6,131 nt of DNA from CAYJEQ01 sp964369235 (GCA_964369235.1 CAYJEQ010000102.1:1-6131); one strand, 5' to 3'; positions 1 through 6,131 are shown, counted from the first letter of the stretch. Translations and numbers: made by a program. Notes: generated by a model from the letters alone, not told the origin.

Positions 1-1
1 T

Positions 2-1176
2 ATGAAAATAGTATTAGCAAGTGCTTGTAGAACAGCACTAGGAGGATTTGGTGGAGCACTAAGCACAGTGCCAGCAGCAGAACTAGGGGCAGTAGTAATT
101 AAAGAAGCAATCAAAAGAGCAAATGTAAAGCCAGAAATGGTAGATCAAGTATACATGGGTTGTGTACTACAGGCTGGTATTGGTCAGAATGTAGCAAGAC
201 AGTCCTCTATTAAAGCAGGCCTACCTATTACAACACCAGCAATGACACTAAATGTAGTGTGTGGATCCGGTCTAGAAGCAGTAAACATGGCTGCAAGACT
301 AATTAAATCCGGTGATGCTGAAATCGTAGTAGCAGGTGGTACAGAGAATATGTCTCTATCTCCATATGTACTAGATAAGGCTAGATTTGGATATAGAATG
401 GGTAATGGCTCCATTGTTGATACAATGGTAAATGACGCCCTAACCGATGCATTTGAAGGCTACCACATGGGTATTACAGCAGAAAATATTGCAGAGCAGT
501 GGAATATCTCCAGAGAAGATATGGACGCATTTGCAGCAGCAAGCCAGCAGAAGGCAGCAGCAGCACAAGCAGCAGGTAGATTTGATGCTGAAATCGTAGA
601 TGTAGAAGTTAAAACAAGAAAAGAAACAATCATCGTAAATAAAGATGAAGGTATCAGAGCTAACACAACAGCAGAAAGCCTAGGTAAGCTCCGTCCAGCA
701 TTTAAGAAAGACGGAACAGTAACAGCTGGTAACGCTTCTACAATTAACGACGGTGCAGCAGCAATCGTAGTAATGACAGAAGAAAAAGCTAAAGAGCTAG
801 GTGTTACACCACTTGCTACTTGGGTAGCTGGTGACCTAGGTGGTGTTGAGCCATCTGTAATGGGTATTGGCCCAGTAGCTTCCACAAATAAGCTACTAGC
901 TAAAACAGGCCTAACAATGGCTGATTTTGACCTAATCGAAGCTAACGAAGCATTTGCAGCTCAGGCAATGGCAGTAGGTAAAGACCTTGGCATTGATGGG
1001 GAAAAGCTAAATGTTAACGGTGGTGCTATCTCTCTAGGACATCCAGTAGGTGCATCTGGTTGTAGAATATTAGTAACTCTACTACATGAGATGGTTAAGA
1101 GAGATGCTAAGAAAGGCCTTGCTACACTGTGTATCGGTGGTGGTATGGGTTGTTCTCTAGCTGTAGAGCGTGACTA
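2..1176 (+). CDS. thl: Acetyl-CoA acetyltransferase (thiolase), 3' end interrupted by an assembly gap
   Basis: This biosynthetic thiolase condenses two acetyl-CoA into acetoacetyl-CoA in the cytoplasm, the entry step of the butyrate pathway. The protein opens MKIVLASACRTALGGFGG, matching the usual N-terminus of clostridial ThlA, so the ATG at base 2 is very probably the true start, although its ribosome-binding site lies outside the window. The acyl-accepting cysteine is Cys87 (NVVCGSG), the NEAFA motif is at 315-319, His347 is in GHPVGASG, and the second catalytic Cys377 is in TLCIGGGMG. Residues 178-191 are Ala-rich. The sequence reads to Asp391 plus the first two bases of a stop (TA), then runs into N. 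A copy of this end after the gap supplies TAA, giving 391 residues, the normal family length. Any longer reading through the Ns is an artefact. The gene is first in the cluster, 21 nt before crt. Confidence 0.95.
1122..1176 (+). repeat. 55-bp exact direct repeat, copy 1 (3' end of thl before the gap)
   Basis: These 55 bases encode the last residues of thl (from within Thr375 to Asp391, plus TA of the stop). They are identical, base for base, to 1277-1331. The copy ends exactly where the Ns begin. It is best explained as the shared end of two contigs rather than a biological repeat. Confidence 0.97.
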
Positions 1177-1276
1177 NNNNNNNNNNNNNNNNNNNNNNNN
1201 NNNNNNNNNNNNNNNNNNNNNNNNNNNNNNNNNNNNNNNNNNNNNNNNNNNNNNNNNNNNNNNNNNNNNNNNNNNN
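1177..1276. other. Assembly gap of exactly 100 N
   Basis: There are one hundred undetermined bases, a round number typical of a placeholder of unknown length between scaffolded contigs. Both flanks carry the same 55 bases right up to the gap edge, so the real gap length is probably zero, or even minus 55 (an unmerged overlap). Confidence 0.97.
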
Positions 1277-1331
1277 CTACACTGTGTATCGGTGGTGGTA
1301 TGGGTTGTTCTCTAGCTGTAGAGCGTGACTA
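1277..1331 (+). repeat. 55-bp exact direct repeat, copy 2 (duplicate thl 3' end after the gap)
   Basis: This is the second copy of the thl 3' end. It begins exactly at the last N and is followed by A1332, which completes the thl stop codon TAA (1330-1332). It lies 155 bases after copy 1, which is not a multiple of three, so a reading frame carried through the Ns reads it out of frame and makes a spurious C-terminal tail. It should be treated as the real end of thl, not a separate gene fragment. Confidence 0.95.
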
Positions 1332-1336
1332 ATATT

Positions 1337-1343
1337 AAGGAGA
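1337..1343 (+). promoter_or_regulatory. Ribosome-binding site of crt
   Basis: AAGGAGA sits 10 nt before the crt ATG at 1354 and 4 nt after the thl stop. It is a close match to the Shine-Dalgarno consensus and fixes the crt start. Confidence 0.8.
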
Positions 1344-1353
1344 ATATAGCTTT

Positions 1354-2130
1354 ATGGAATTTATTAATTATGATGTTCAGGATAATATAGCAGTTATTAC
1401 CATCAATAGACCTAAGGCACTAAATGCCCTAAACACACAGGTACTTGAGGAACTAAACACAACACTGGATAATGTGGACATTAATACTATCCGTTGTCTA
1501 ATAGTAACAGGAGCAGGGGAAAAAAGCTTTGTGGCTGGAGCTGACATTGGTGAAATGAAGGATCTAGATAGCACAGCTGGGGAAATATTCGGGAAAAAAG
1601 GCAATGATGTTTTTAGAAAACTAGAGATGTTTCCTATTCCAACAATAGCAGCAGTAAATGGTTTTGCCCTAGGTGGTGGCTGTGAACTGGCTATGAGCTG
1701 TGACTTTAGAATTGCAAGTGATAGTGCCCTATTTGGACAGCCAGAAGTGGGGCTGGGGATTACACCAGGTTTTGGTGGAACTCAGCGACTAGCAAGACTA
1801 GTTGGTGCAGGTATGGCAAAACAGCTTATCTACACAGGAAGAAACATCAAAGCAGAGGAAGCTCTGAGAATAGGTCTTGTAAATAGTATACATACAGTAG
1901 AGGAGCTAATGGAAACAGCAAAAAAACTGGCGAAATCCATTGCAAACAATGCTCCTATTGCAGTAAGAGCTAGTAAAGAGGCTATTAATAAGGGGCTGGA
2001 CATGGATATGGACAGCGCTATTGGGCTAGAAGCTAAGATTTTTGGTAGTTGTTTTGACAGTGCTGACCAAAAAGAAGGCATGACAGCATTTATGGAAAAG
2101 AGAAAAGAAAAAAACTTTATTAATAAGTAA
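1354..2130 (+). CDS. crt: 3-hydroxybutyryl-CoA dehydratase (crotonase)
   Basis: This short-chain enoyl-CoA hydratase works here in the dehydration direction, turning 3-hydroxybutyryl-CoA into crotonyl-CoA in the cytoplasm. At 258 residues it is a normal single-domain crotonase with no fused dehydrogenase. The N-terminal NRPKALNAL segment (18-26) and FVAGADI (59-65) belong to the CoA-binding and oxyanion region. Gly108 in the ALGGGCELAMSCD stretch is the second oxyanion residue. The two catalytic glutamates are Glu111 and Glu131 (GQPEVGLGITPGFGGTQRL), 20 residues apart as in rat mitochondrial enoyl-CoA hydratase (Glu144/Glu164). Both glutamates point to a true hydratase rather than an isomerase or other superfamily member. 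It lies between thl and hbd, so the pathway context agrees with the motif reading. The spacer to the hbd start is 49 nt. Confidence 0.95.
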   Translation: MEFINYDVQDNIAVITINRPKALNALNTQVLEELNTTLDNVDINTIRCLIVTGAGEKSFVAGADIGEMKDLDSTAGEIFGKKGNDVFRKLEMFPIPTIAAVNGFALGGGCELAMSCDFRIASDSALFGQPEVGLGITPGFGGTQRLARLVGAGMAKQLIYTGRNIKAEEALRIGLVNSIHTVEELMETAKKLAKSIANNAPIAVRASKEAINKGLDMDMDSAIGLEAKIFGSCFDSADQKEGMTAFMEKRKEKNFINK

Positions 2131-2158
2131 TATAGATAGGCAGTAAGATTTGCCCTAC

Positions 2159-2166
2159 AAGAAAGG
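2159..2166 (+). promoter_or_regulatory. Probable ribosome-binding site of hbd
   Basis: AAGAAAGG is the best purine-rich stretch in the crt-hbd spacer. It is 13 nt before the ATG at 2180, slightly long, but only 1 nt before the in-frame ATG at 2168, which is too close to work. This favours the start at 2180, and the protein family alignment agrees. Confidence 0.55.
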
Positions 2167-2179
2167 TATGGTTATAGAT

Positions 2180-3022
2180 ATGAAAATTGCAGTAATTGGC
2201 GCAGGAACAATGGGATCAGGTATTGCACAGGCTTTTGCACAGGTAGAAGGTTATCAGGTAATGCTTTGTGATATTAATGAAGAATACGCAGCTAATGGTA
2301 AGAATAAGATTGCCAAAGGCTTTGAAAAAAGAATTGCCCGTGGCAAGATGGAACAGGCAGAAGCAGATGTGATACTAGGAAGAATTACCACAGGTATTAA
2401 GGAAAACCTATGTGGAGATTGTGATCTTGTAGTAGAAGCAGCTCTTGAAGTAATGGAAGTTAAGAAAGCTACCTTTAAAGAGCTAGATGCTATCTGTAAA
2501 GAGGATTGTATCTTTGCTACAAATACTTCCTCACTATCTATTACAGAGGTTGCAAAGGGAATTAATCACCCAGTAGTTGGTATGCATTTCTTTAATCCAG
2601 CACCTGTAATGAAATTAGTAGAGGTAATCGCTGGACTAAATACACCTACAGAGATTGTAGAAAAAATCATTGCTATCTGTAATGAAATTGGTAAAACACC
2701 AGTACAGGTAAATGAAGCAGCTGGTTTTGTGGTAAATAGAATACTAATCCCAATGATAAATGAAGCAGTAGGCATCTATGCCGAGGGTGTTGCAACAGTA
2801 GAAGATATTGACACAGCGATGAAACTAGGTGCTAACCACCCAATGGGACCACTGGCACTAGGGGATTTAGTAGGACTTGATATTGTTCTTGCAATTATGG
2901 AAGTGCTACAAAGCGAAACAGGGGATAGCAAATACCGTCCACATCCACTGCTTAAAAAGATGGTTCGTGGTGGTTTACTAGGACAGAAAACAGGCAAAGG
3001 CTTCTATGACTATAGCAGATAG
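2180..3022 (+). CDS. hbd: 3-hydroxybutyryl-CoA dehydrogenase
   Basis: This enzyme reduces acetoacetyl-CoA to (S)-3-hydroxybutyryl-CoA with NAD(P)H in the cytoplasm. From the ATG at 2180 the protein is 280 residues and begins MKIAVIGAGTMGSGIAQAFA, exactly where family members start. In-frame TTG (2150) and ATG (2168) codons upstream would add 10 or 4 residues with no family counterpart. The N-terminal Rossmann domain has GAGTMG at 7-12. Asp31 at the end of the second strand suggests NADH over NADPH (inference). Catalytic and substrate residues by alignment are Ser117, His136 (GMHFFNPAPVMKLVE), Glu148 and Asn186 (GFVVNRILIPMINEA). The His-Glu and His-Asn spacings of 12 and 50 match human HADH. 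The C-terminal helical domain includes the conserved GANHPMGPLALGDL block. A loop before His136 is two residues shorter than in the C. acetobutylicum enzyme. It ends in TAG, 50 nt before bcd. Confidence 0.95.
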   Translation: MKIAVIGAGTMGSGIAQAFAQVEGYQVMLCDINEEYAANGKNKIAKGFEKRIARGKMEQAEADVILGRITTGIKENLCGDCDLVVEAALEVMEVKKATFKELDAICKEDCIFATNTSSLSITEVAKGINHPVVGMHFFNPAPVMKLVEVIAGLNTPTEIVEKIIAICNEIGKTPVQVNEAAGFVVNRILIPMINEAVGIYAEGVATVEDIDTAMKLGANHPMGPLALGDLVGLDIVLAIMEVLQSETGDSKYRPHPLLKKMVRGGLLGQKTGKGFYDYSR

Positions 3023-3060
3023 TAGCTATCAGTTATTAAGATATTATTTCAGTAGAAAGC

Positions 3061-3067
3061 GAGAAGG
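3061..3067 (+). promoter_or_regulatory. Ribosome-binding site of bcd
   Basis: GAGAAGG is 5 nt before the bcd ATG at 3073, a suitable distance that supports this start. Confidence 0.7.
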
Positions 3068-3072
3068 TAGAT

Positions 3073-4245
3073 ATGAATTTTACACTTAGTAAAGAGCAGG
3101 AAATGGCAAGAAAACTATTTAGAGAATTTACCGAAAAAGAGGTTAAACCTCTTGCAGCTAAGGTAGATGAAGAGGAAATAGTTCCTTTTGAAACAGTAAA
3201 GAAAATGGGAGAAATAGGACTACTTGGTATTCCAATCCCTAAGCAGTACGGTGGTCAAGGTGGGGATATTCTTACCTATGCAATATGTGTAGAAGAGCTA
3301 AGCAAAGCTTGTGCTACCACAGGGGTAATTGTATCTGCCCACACATCACTGTGTATGGATCCAATCCTTTCCTACGGTACAGAAGAACAGAAGATGAAGT
3401 ATCTTCCAGACCTAGCTTCTGGTAAAAAAATCGGTGCATTTGGTCTAACAGAGCCAGGTGCTGGTACCGATGCACAGGGACAGCAAACTACAGCAGTTTT
3501 AGATGGTGATAACTGGATACTTAACGGTAATAAAATATTTATAACCAATGCTTGTTTTGCTGATGTATATATTGTTATAGCAATCACAGGGGTAGTAACA
3601 GATAAAAGAGGTAGAAAAACAAAAGAAATTAGTGCATTCATCGTTGATAGAGATGCACCTGGTTTCTCCGTTGGTGCTCATGAGAAAAAGATGGGTATTA
3701 AAGGATCTTCTACCTGTGAGCTAATATTTGAAGACTGTATTGTGCCTAAGGAAAACCTACTAGGCAAGATTGGTAAAGGCTTCCAGGTAGCTATGGGAAC
3801 ACTGGACGGTGGTAGAATTGGTATCGCTGCTCAGGCACTAGGTATTGCAGAAGGTGCTATTGAGGAAACAATTAAATATACATCAGAGAGAGTTCAGTTT
3901 GGAAAGAGAATTTCTCAGTTCCAGAATACTCAGTTCCAGTTAGCAGATATGGCAGCTAAGGCACAGGCAGCACAGTACCTAGTTTACGCAGCTGCTTGCA
4001 AAAAAGACGCTTACATGGCTGGAGCTAAGGAGAAATATTCTCTTGATTCAGCTATGGCAAAATTATTTGCTTCAGAAGCTGCAACAGATATAACAAATCG
4101 TTGTCTACAGTTATTCGGTGGTTATGGTTACACAAGAGATTACCCACTGGAAAGAATGATGAGAGATGCTAAGATTACTGAAATATATGAAGGTACCAGC
4201 GAAGTGCAGAGAATGGTAATTGCTGCAAATATTGGTGTTAAATAG
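3073..4245 (+). CDS. bcd: Butyryl-CoA dehydrogenase (short-chain acyl-CoA dehydrogenase family)
   Basis: This FAD enzyme reduces crotonyl-CoA to butyryl-CoA in complex with EtfB/EtfA. In clostridia the complex couples NADH oxidation to reduction of both crotonyl-CoA and ferredoxin. The 390-residue protein has the acyl-CoA dehydrogenase order: N-terminal helical domain (start MNFTLSKEQEMARKLFREF), middle beta domain with AFGLTEPGAGTDAQG at 122-136 and ITNA at 157-160, and C-terminal helical domain with RVQFGK at 273-278, LFGGYGY at 347-353 and the active-site base Glu373 in YEGTSEVQR. Glu at this position is the place used by short- and medium-chain dehydrogenases. It is about 11 residues longer than the C. 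acetobutylicum protein as I recall it, mainly from a Lys/Arg-rich loop near 173-185 and a loop near 312-324. It is followed closely by etfB (16 nt), fitting co-translation of the complex. Confidence 0.95.
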   Translation: MNFTLSKEQEMARKLFREFTEKEVKPLAAKVDEEEIVPFETVKKMGEIGLLGIPIPKQYGGQGGDILTYAICVEELSKACATTGVIVSAHTSLCMDPILSYGTEEQKMKYLPDLASGKKIGAFGLTEPGAGTDAQGQQTTAVLDGDNWILNGNKIFITNACFADVYIVIAITGVVTDKRGRKTKEISAFIVDRDAPGFSVGAHEKKMGIKGSSTCELIFEDCIVPKENLLGKIGKGFQVAMGTLDGGRIGIAAQALGIAEGAIEETIKYTSERVQFGKRISQFQNTQFQLADMAAKAQAAQYLVYAAACKKDAYMAGAKEKYSLDSAMAKLFASEAATDITNRCLQLFGGYGYTRDYPLERMMRDAKITEIYEGTSEVQRMVIAANIGVK

Positions 4246-4246
4246 T

Positions 4247-4254
4247 AAAGGGGA
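4247..4254 (+). promoter_or_regulatory. Ribosome-binding site that sets the etfB start
   Basis: AAAGGGGA begins right after the bcd stop codon and is 7 nt before the ATG at 4262. An in-frame ATG at 4220 lies inside bcd and would add 14 residues (MLQILVLNSKGDST) with no ETF counterpart, so 4262 is the start. Confidence 0.75.
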
Positions 4255-4261
4255 TAGTACA

Positions 4262-5056
4262 ATGAAAGCAATAGTTTGTGTAAAACAGGTTCCTGATACA
4301 TCAGGTAAGGTTTCTGTTAATGAGAATGGTATTTTAGATAGAGCTTCTATGGCAACCATAACAAATCCTGATGACCTAAATGCAGTAGAAGCAGCCCTAG
4401 CCCTTAAAGATCAGTACGGTTGTGAAGTAGTGGTAGTAACAATGGGACCACCACCAGCAGAAAGCATGCTAAGAGAGCTACTAGCTCGTGGGGCTGATAG
4501 AGCAGTATTAGTATCTTCCAGAGAATTTGGTGGATCTGATACATATGCAACCAGCCAGATTCTAGCTGCTGCTATTAACAAAATCGGATTTGATAAAGAA
4601 GATATTATCTTCTGTGGCAGACAGGCAATTGATGGGGATACAGCACAGGTAGGCCCTCAGATTGCAGAAAAACTAAATCTTCCACAGGTAACCTATGTTA
4701 CAGATATTAAGAAAGATGGCAACAAATTAACTGTAGATCGTATGCTAGAAGATGGCACAATGAAAATCTCAGTGGAAACTCCTTGTGTATTAACCTGTAT
4801 CGGAGAGTTAAATACACCTAGATATATGAATGTAGCAGGGATATTTGAGTGTATGAGCAAGCCTTGTGAGGTATATAATTTTGAAACATTAAAAGATGAT
4901 CCTCTAATTGCCCTAGATACAATAGGACTAAAGGGTTCTCCTACAAATGTATTTAGATCTTTTACACCACCACAAAAAGGTGCAGGAACCATGTTAGATG
5001 AAGCTAATTATGCTACAGAGCTTGTAGAAATATTAGTTAAAGATCATCTGATATAA
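4262..5056 (+). CDS. etfB: Electron transfer flavoprotein, beta subunit (bifurcating type)
   Basis: EtfB pairs with EtfA to carry electrons to Bcd. In the clostridial Bcd-EtfAB complex the flavin held mainly by EtfB splits the electrons of NADH between ferredoxin and crotonyl-CoA. The protein is 264 residues, slightly longer than the usual roughly 260, and begins MKAIVCVKQVPDTSGKVSV, the typical start. It is a single adenine-nucleotide alpha-hydrolase-like domain. The stretch ITNPDDLNAVEAAL (33-46) and the motif GRQAIDGDTAQVGP (119-132) are the strongly conserved nucleotide-binding segments. The second is characteristic of bifurcating EtfB rather than of mitochondrial-type EtfB, where this pocket binds AMP. 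That assignment comes from family knowledge and would need an alignment to prove. The C-terminal part, with RSFTPPQKGAG at 232-242, is the arm that contacts EtfA. etfA follows after 17 nt. Confidence 0.94.
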   Translation: MKAIVCVKQVPDTSGKVSVNENGILDRASMATITNPDDLNAVEAALALKDQYGCEVVVVTMGPPPAESMLRELLARGADRAVLVSSREFGGSDTYATSQILAAAINKIGFDKEDIIFCGRQAIDGDTAQVGPQIAEKLNLPQVTYVTDIKKDGNKLTVDRMLEDGTMKISVETPCVLTCIGELNTPRYMNVAGIFECMSKPCEVYNFETLKDDPLIALDTIGLKGSPTNVFRSFTPPQKGAGTMLDEANYATELVEILVKDHLI

Positions 5057-5059
5057 TTT

Positions 5060-5066
5060 AGGAGGA
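5060..5066 (+). promoter_or_regulatory. Ribosome-binding site of etfA
   Basis: AGGAGGA is 7 nt before the ATG at 5074. It is the best Shine-Dalgarno match in the window and supports the start of a gene whose end is cut off. Confidence 0.85.
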
Positions 5067-5073
5067 AGAAGAT

Positions 5074-6131
5074 ATGTCTAGTTTTGATTGCAGAGATATT
5101 AACGCATTTAAGGGCGTTTTGGTATTTTGTGAACAGCGTCAGGGTACACTGATGACAACCAATTTTGAGCTACTAAGTGAAGGTAGAAAATTAGCTGACG
5201 AGCTTGGCTGTGAATTATATGGTATATTATTAGGAGATAAGGTAGAACACCTAGCTAAAGAACTTGGTGGTTACGGTGCTGATGCTATCCTAGTATGCGA
5301 AGATCCACTGCTAAAAGATTACACAACAGATGCTTACACAAAAGTAATCACTGATGTGGTAAAGGAACATAAGCCAGAGGTATTCCTAATTGGTGCAACT
5401 ACAATAGGTAGAGATTTAGGCCCTAGAGTGGCAGCTAGACTGGACACAGGACTTACTGCAGATGCTACTAACCTAGTTGTTGATACAGGTAAATACATGG
5501 AGTTTTTAAGAAATTCCTCTAACATTGATGTAGATAATCAGAAGTTTGATATGGAAGATCGCAACCTAAAGATGACAAGACCTGCTTTTGGTGGACATCT
5601 AATGGCGACAATTATCTGCCCAAGATTCCGTCCACAGATGTCTACAGTTAGACCAGGTGTAATGAAGAAAAGCGAATTTGATAGTGCAAAAGCAGAAAGC
5701 TGTAAAATTATTAAGCCAGCATTTACACTATCACAGTCCGACTGTAAAACACAGGTAATTGCAATAGAGAAAACAGCAAAGAAACTAGTAGATTTAACTG
5801 GTGCTGAAGTTGTTGTTGCTGTTGGTCGTGGTATTGGTAAGGATGTTGAGCGCGGTATTAAACTAGCTGAAGAACTTGCTGAAGCTTTAGGTGGTGGTGT
5901 TGTAGGTGCTTCCCGTGCTGTAATAGATGCAAACTGGATGTCCCACGATCATCAGGTTGGACAGACTGGTAAAACAGTTCACTCTAAGATTTATGTAGCA
6001 CTAGGTATCTCCGGTGCTATCCAGCATGTAGCTGGTATGGAAGAAAGCCAGTGCATTATTGCTGTTAATAAGAATGGAGATGCACCTATCTTCTCAGCAG
6101 CTCACTACGGTATTCAGGGTGACCTATTTAA
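5074..6131 (+). CDS. etfA: Electron transfer flavoprotein, alpha subunit (3' end beyond the window)
   Basis: EtfA is the partner of EtfB and shuttles electrons to Bcd through the FAD in its C-terminal domain. The frame is open from ATG 5074 to the last base, giving 352 complete codons and no stop. The last residues visible are YGIQGDLFK, so by comparison with the family only a short C-terminal piece is missing. The N-terminal domain (about 1-210) includes FLIGATTIGRDLGPRVAARL, DTGLTAD and TRPAFGGHLMATI. The FAD domain contains AVGRGIG, GASRA (278-282), QVGQTGKTV (294-302) and LGISGAIQH (310-318), the usual flavin-binding signatures. An extra segment of about 25 residues near 140-165 (KYMEFL to RNLK) separates DTGLTAD from TRPAFGG; shorter EtfA proteins lack it. 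There is no N-terminal ferredoxin domain. It is the sixth and last gene visible in the operon. Confidence 0.94.
   Translation, partial: MSSFDCRDINAFKGVLVFCEQRQGTLMTTNFELLSEGRKLADELGCELYGILLGDKVEHLAKELGGYGADAILVCEDPLLKDYTTDAYTKVITDVVKEHKPEVFLIGATTIGRDLGPRVAARLDTGLTADATNLVVDTGKYMEFLRNSSNIDVDNQKFDMEDRNLKMTRPAFGGHLMATIICPRFRPQMSTVRPGVMKKSEFDSAKAESCKIIKPAFTLSQSDCKTQVIAIEKTAKKLVDLTGAEVVVAVGRGIGKDVERGIKLAEELAEALGGGVVGASRAVIDANWMSHDHQVGQTGKTVHSKIYVALGISGAIQHVAGMEESQCIIAVNKNGDAPIFSAAHYGIQGDLF

Noticed and set aside
460..885. Antisense open frame of 141 codons within thl
   Set aside because: It is a shadow of the thl coding bias: no recognisable protein, no ribosome-binding site sought out by context, and full overlap with a well-conserved gene. 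The other minus-strand frames are rejected for the same reason.
1177..1315. Thl extended through the Ns to a 437-residue protein
   Set aside because: The tail consists of undetermined residues plus an out-of-frame reading of the duplicated thl end. The offset of 155 bases is not a multiple of three.
1277..1331. A real tandem duplication or a second thl gene fragment after the gap
   Set aside because: Identity is perfect and bounded exactly by the Ns on both sides, which fits a contig overlap better than a biological repeat.
2131..2179. Promoter or riboswitch in the crt-hbd spacer
   Set aside because: It is only 49 nt long with no clear -35/-10 pair and no structured element.
3018..3030. Inverted repeat GATAG-TAG-CTATC at the hbd stop as a terminator
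   Set aside because: The stem is only 5 bp, A+T-rich, and has no following T-run.
4220..4261. Upstream ATG as the etfB start, overlapping bcd
   Set aside because: The 14 added residues match no ETF start, while a good ribosome-binding site serves the ATG at 4262.
1..6131. A hidden novel system, CRISPR array, mobile element or RNA gene
   Set aside because: The window is almost fully occupied by six conserved metabolic genes. I see no spaced repeats, transposase, attachment site, or tRNA/rRNA-like sequence on either strand.

Overview
The window holds a six-gene, single-strand (+) cluster for the central butyrate (butyryl-CoA) pathway of an anaerobic member of the Clostridia: thl - crt - hbd - bcd - etfB - etfA. 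The DNA is A+T-rich (roughly 40% G+C by eye), the ribosome-binding sites are purine-rich Firmicute type, and the proteins resemble those of clostridial butyrate producers. The gene order, with thl first and hbd between crt and bcd, is the arrangement I associate with Butyrivibrio and related gut or oral butyrate producers rather than with Clostridium acetobutylicum (crt-bcd-etfB-etfA-hbd, with thl elsewhere). I cannot name a genus. Leucine is mostly encoded by CTA, which is unusual for a low-G+C Firmicute and may help place it.

Layout: thl (acetyl-CoA acetyltransferase) starts at base 2 and its coding sequence reaches 1176, where a run of exactly 100 N begins. After the N run the last 55 bases of thl are repeated exactly, followed by the last base of the stop codon and then crt (1354-2130). 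Next come hbd (2180-3022), bcd (3073-4245), etfB (4262-5056) and etfA (5074 to the window end, 3' end missing). Spacers are 16-50 nt and I see no terminator or internal promoter, so one polycistronic transcript is likely. Its promoter must lie before base 1. No stretch over 300 bases lacks a gene.

How the genes work together: Thl condenses two acetyl-CoA to acetoacetyl-CoA, Hbd reduces this to 3-hydroxybutyryl-CoA, Crt dehydrates it to crotonyl-CoA, and Bcd with EtfB/EtfA reduces crotonyl-CoA to butyryl-CoA. The ETF pair looks like the electron-bifurcating type, which also reduces ferredoxin. The last step (butyryl-CoA to butyrate, by but or ptb-buk) is not in the window.

The most noteworthy point is technical. 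The 55-base duplicate on both sides of the 100-N gap looks like an assembly join that was never merged. Removing it restores a normal 391-residue thiolase. I found no previously undescribed system here: this is a well-known operon with some lineage-specific details, namely extra loops in EtfA and Bcd, an Ala-rich stretch in Thl, and the CTA/CTAG bias.
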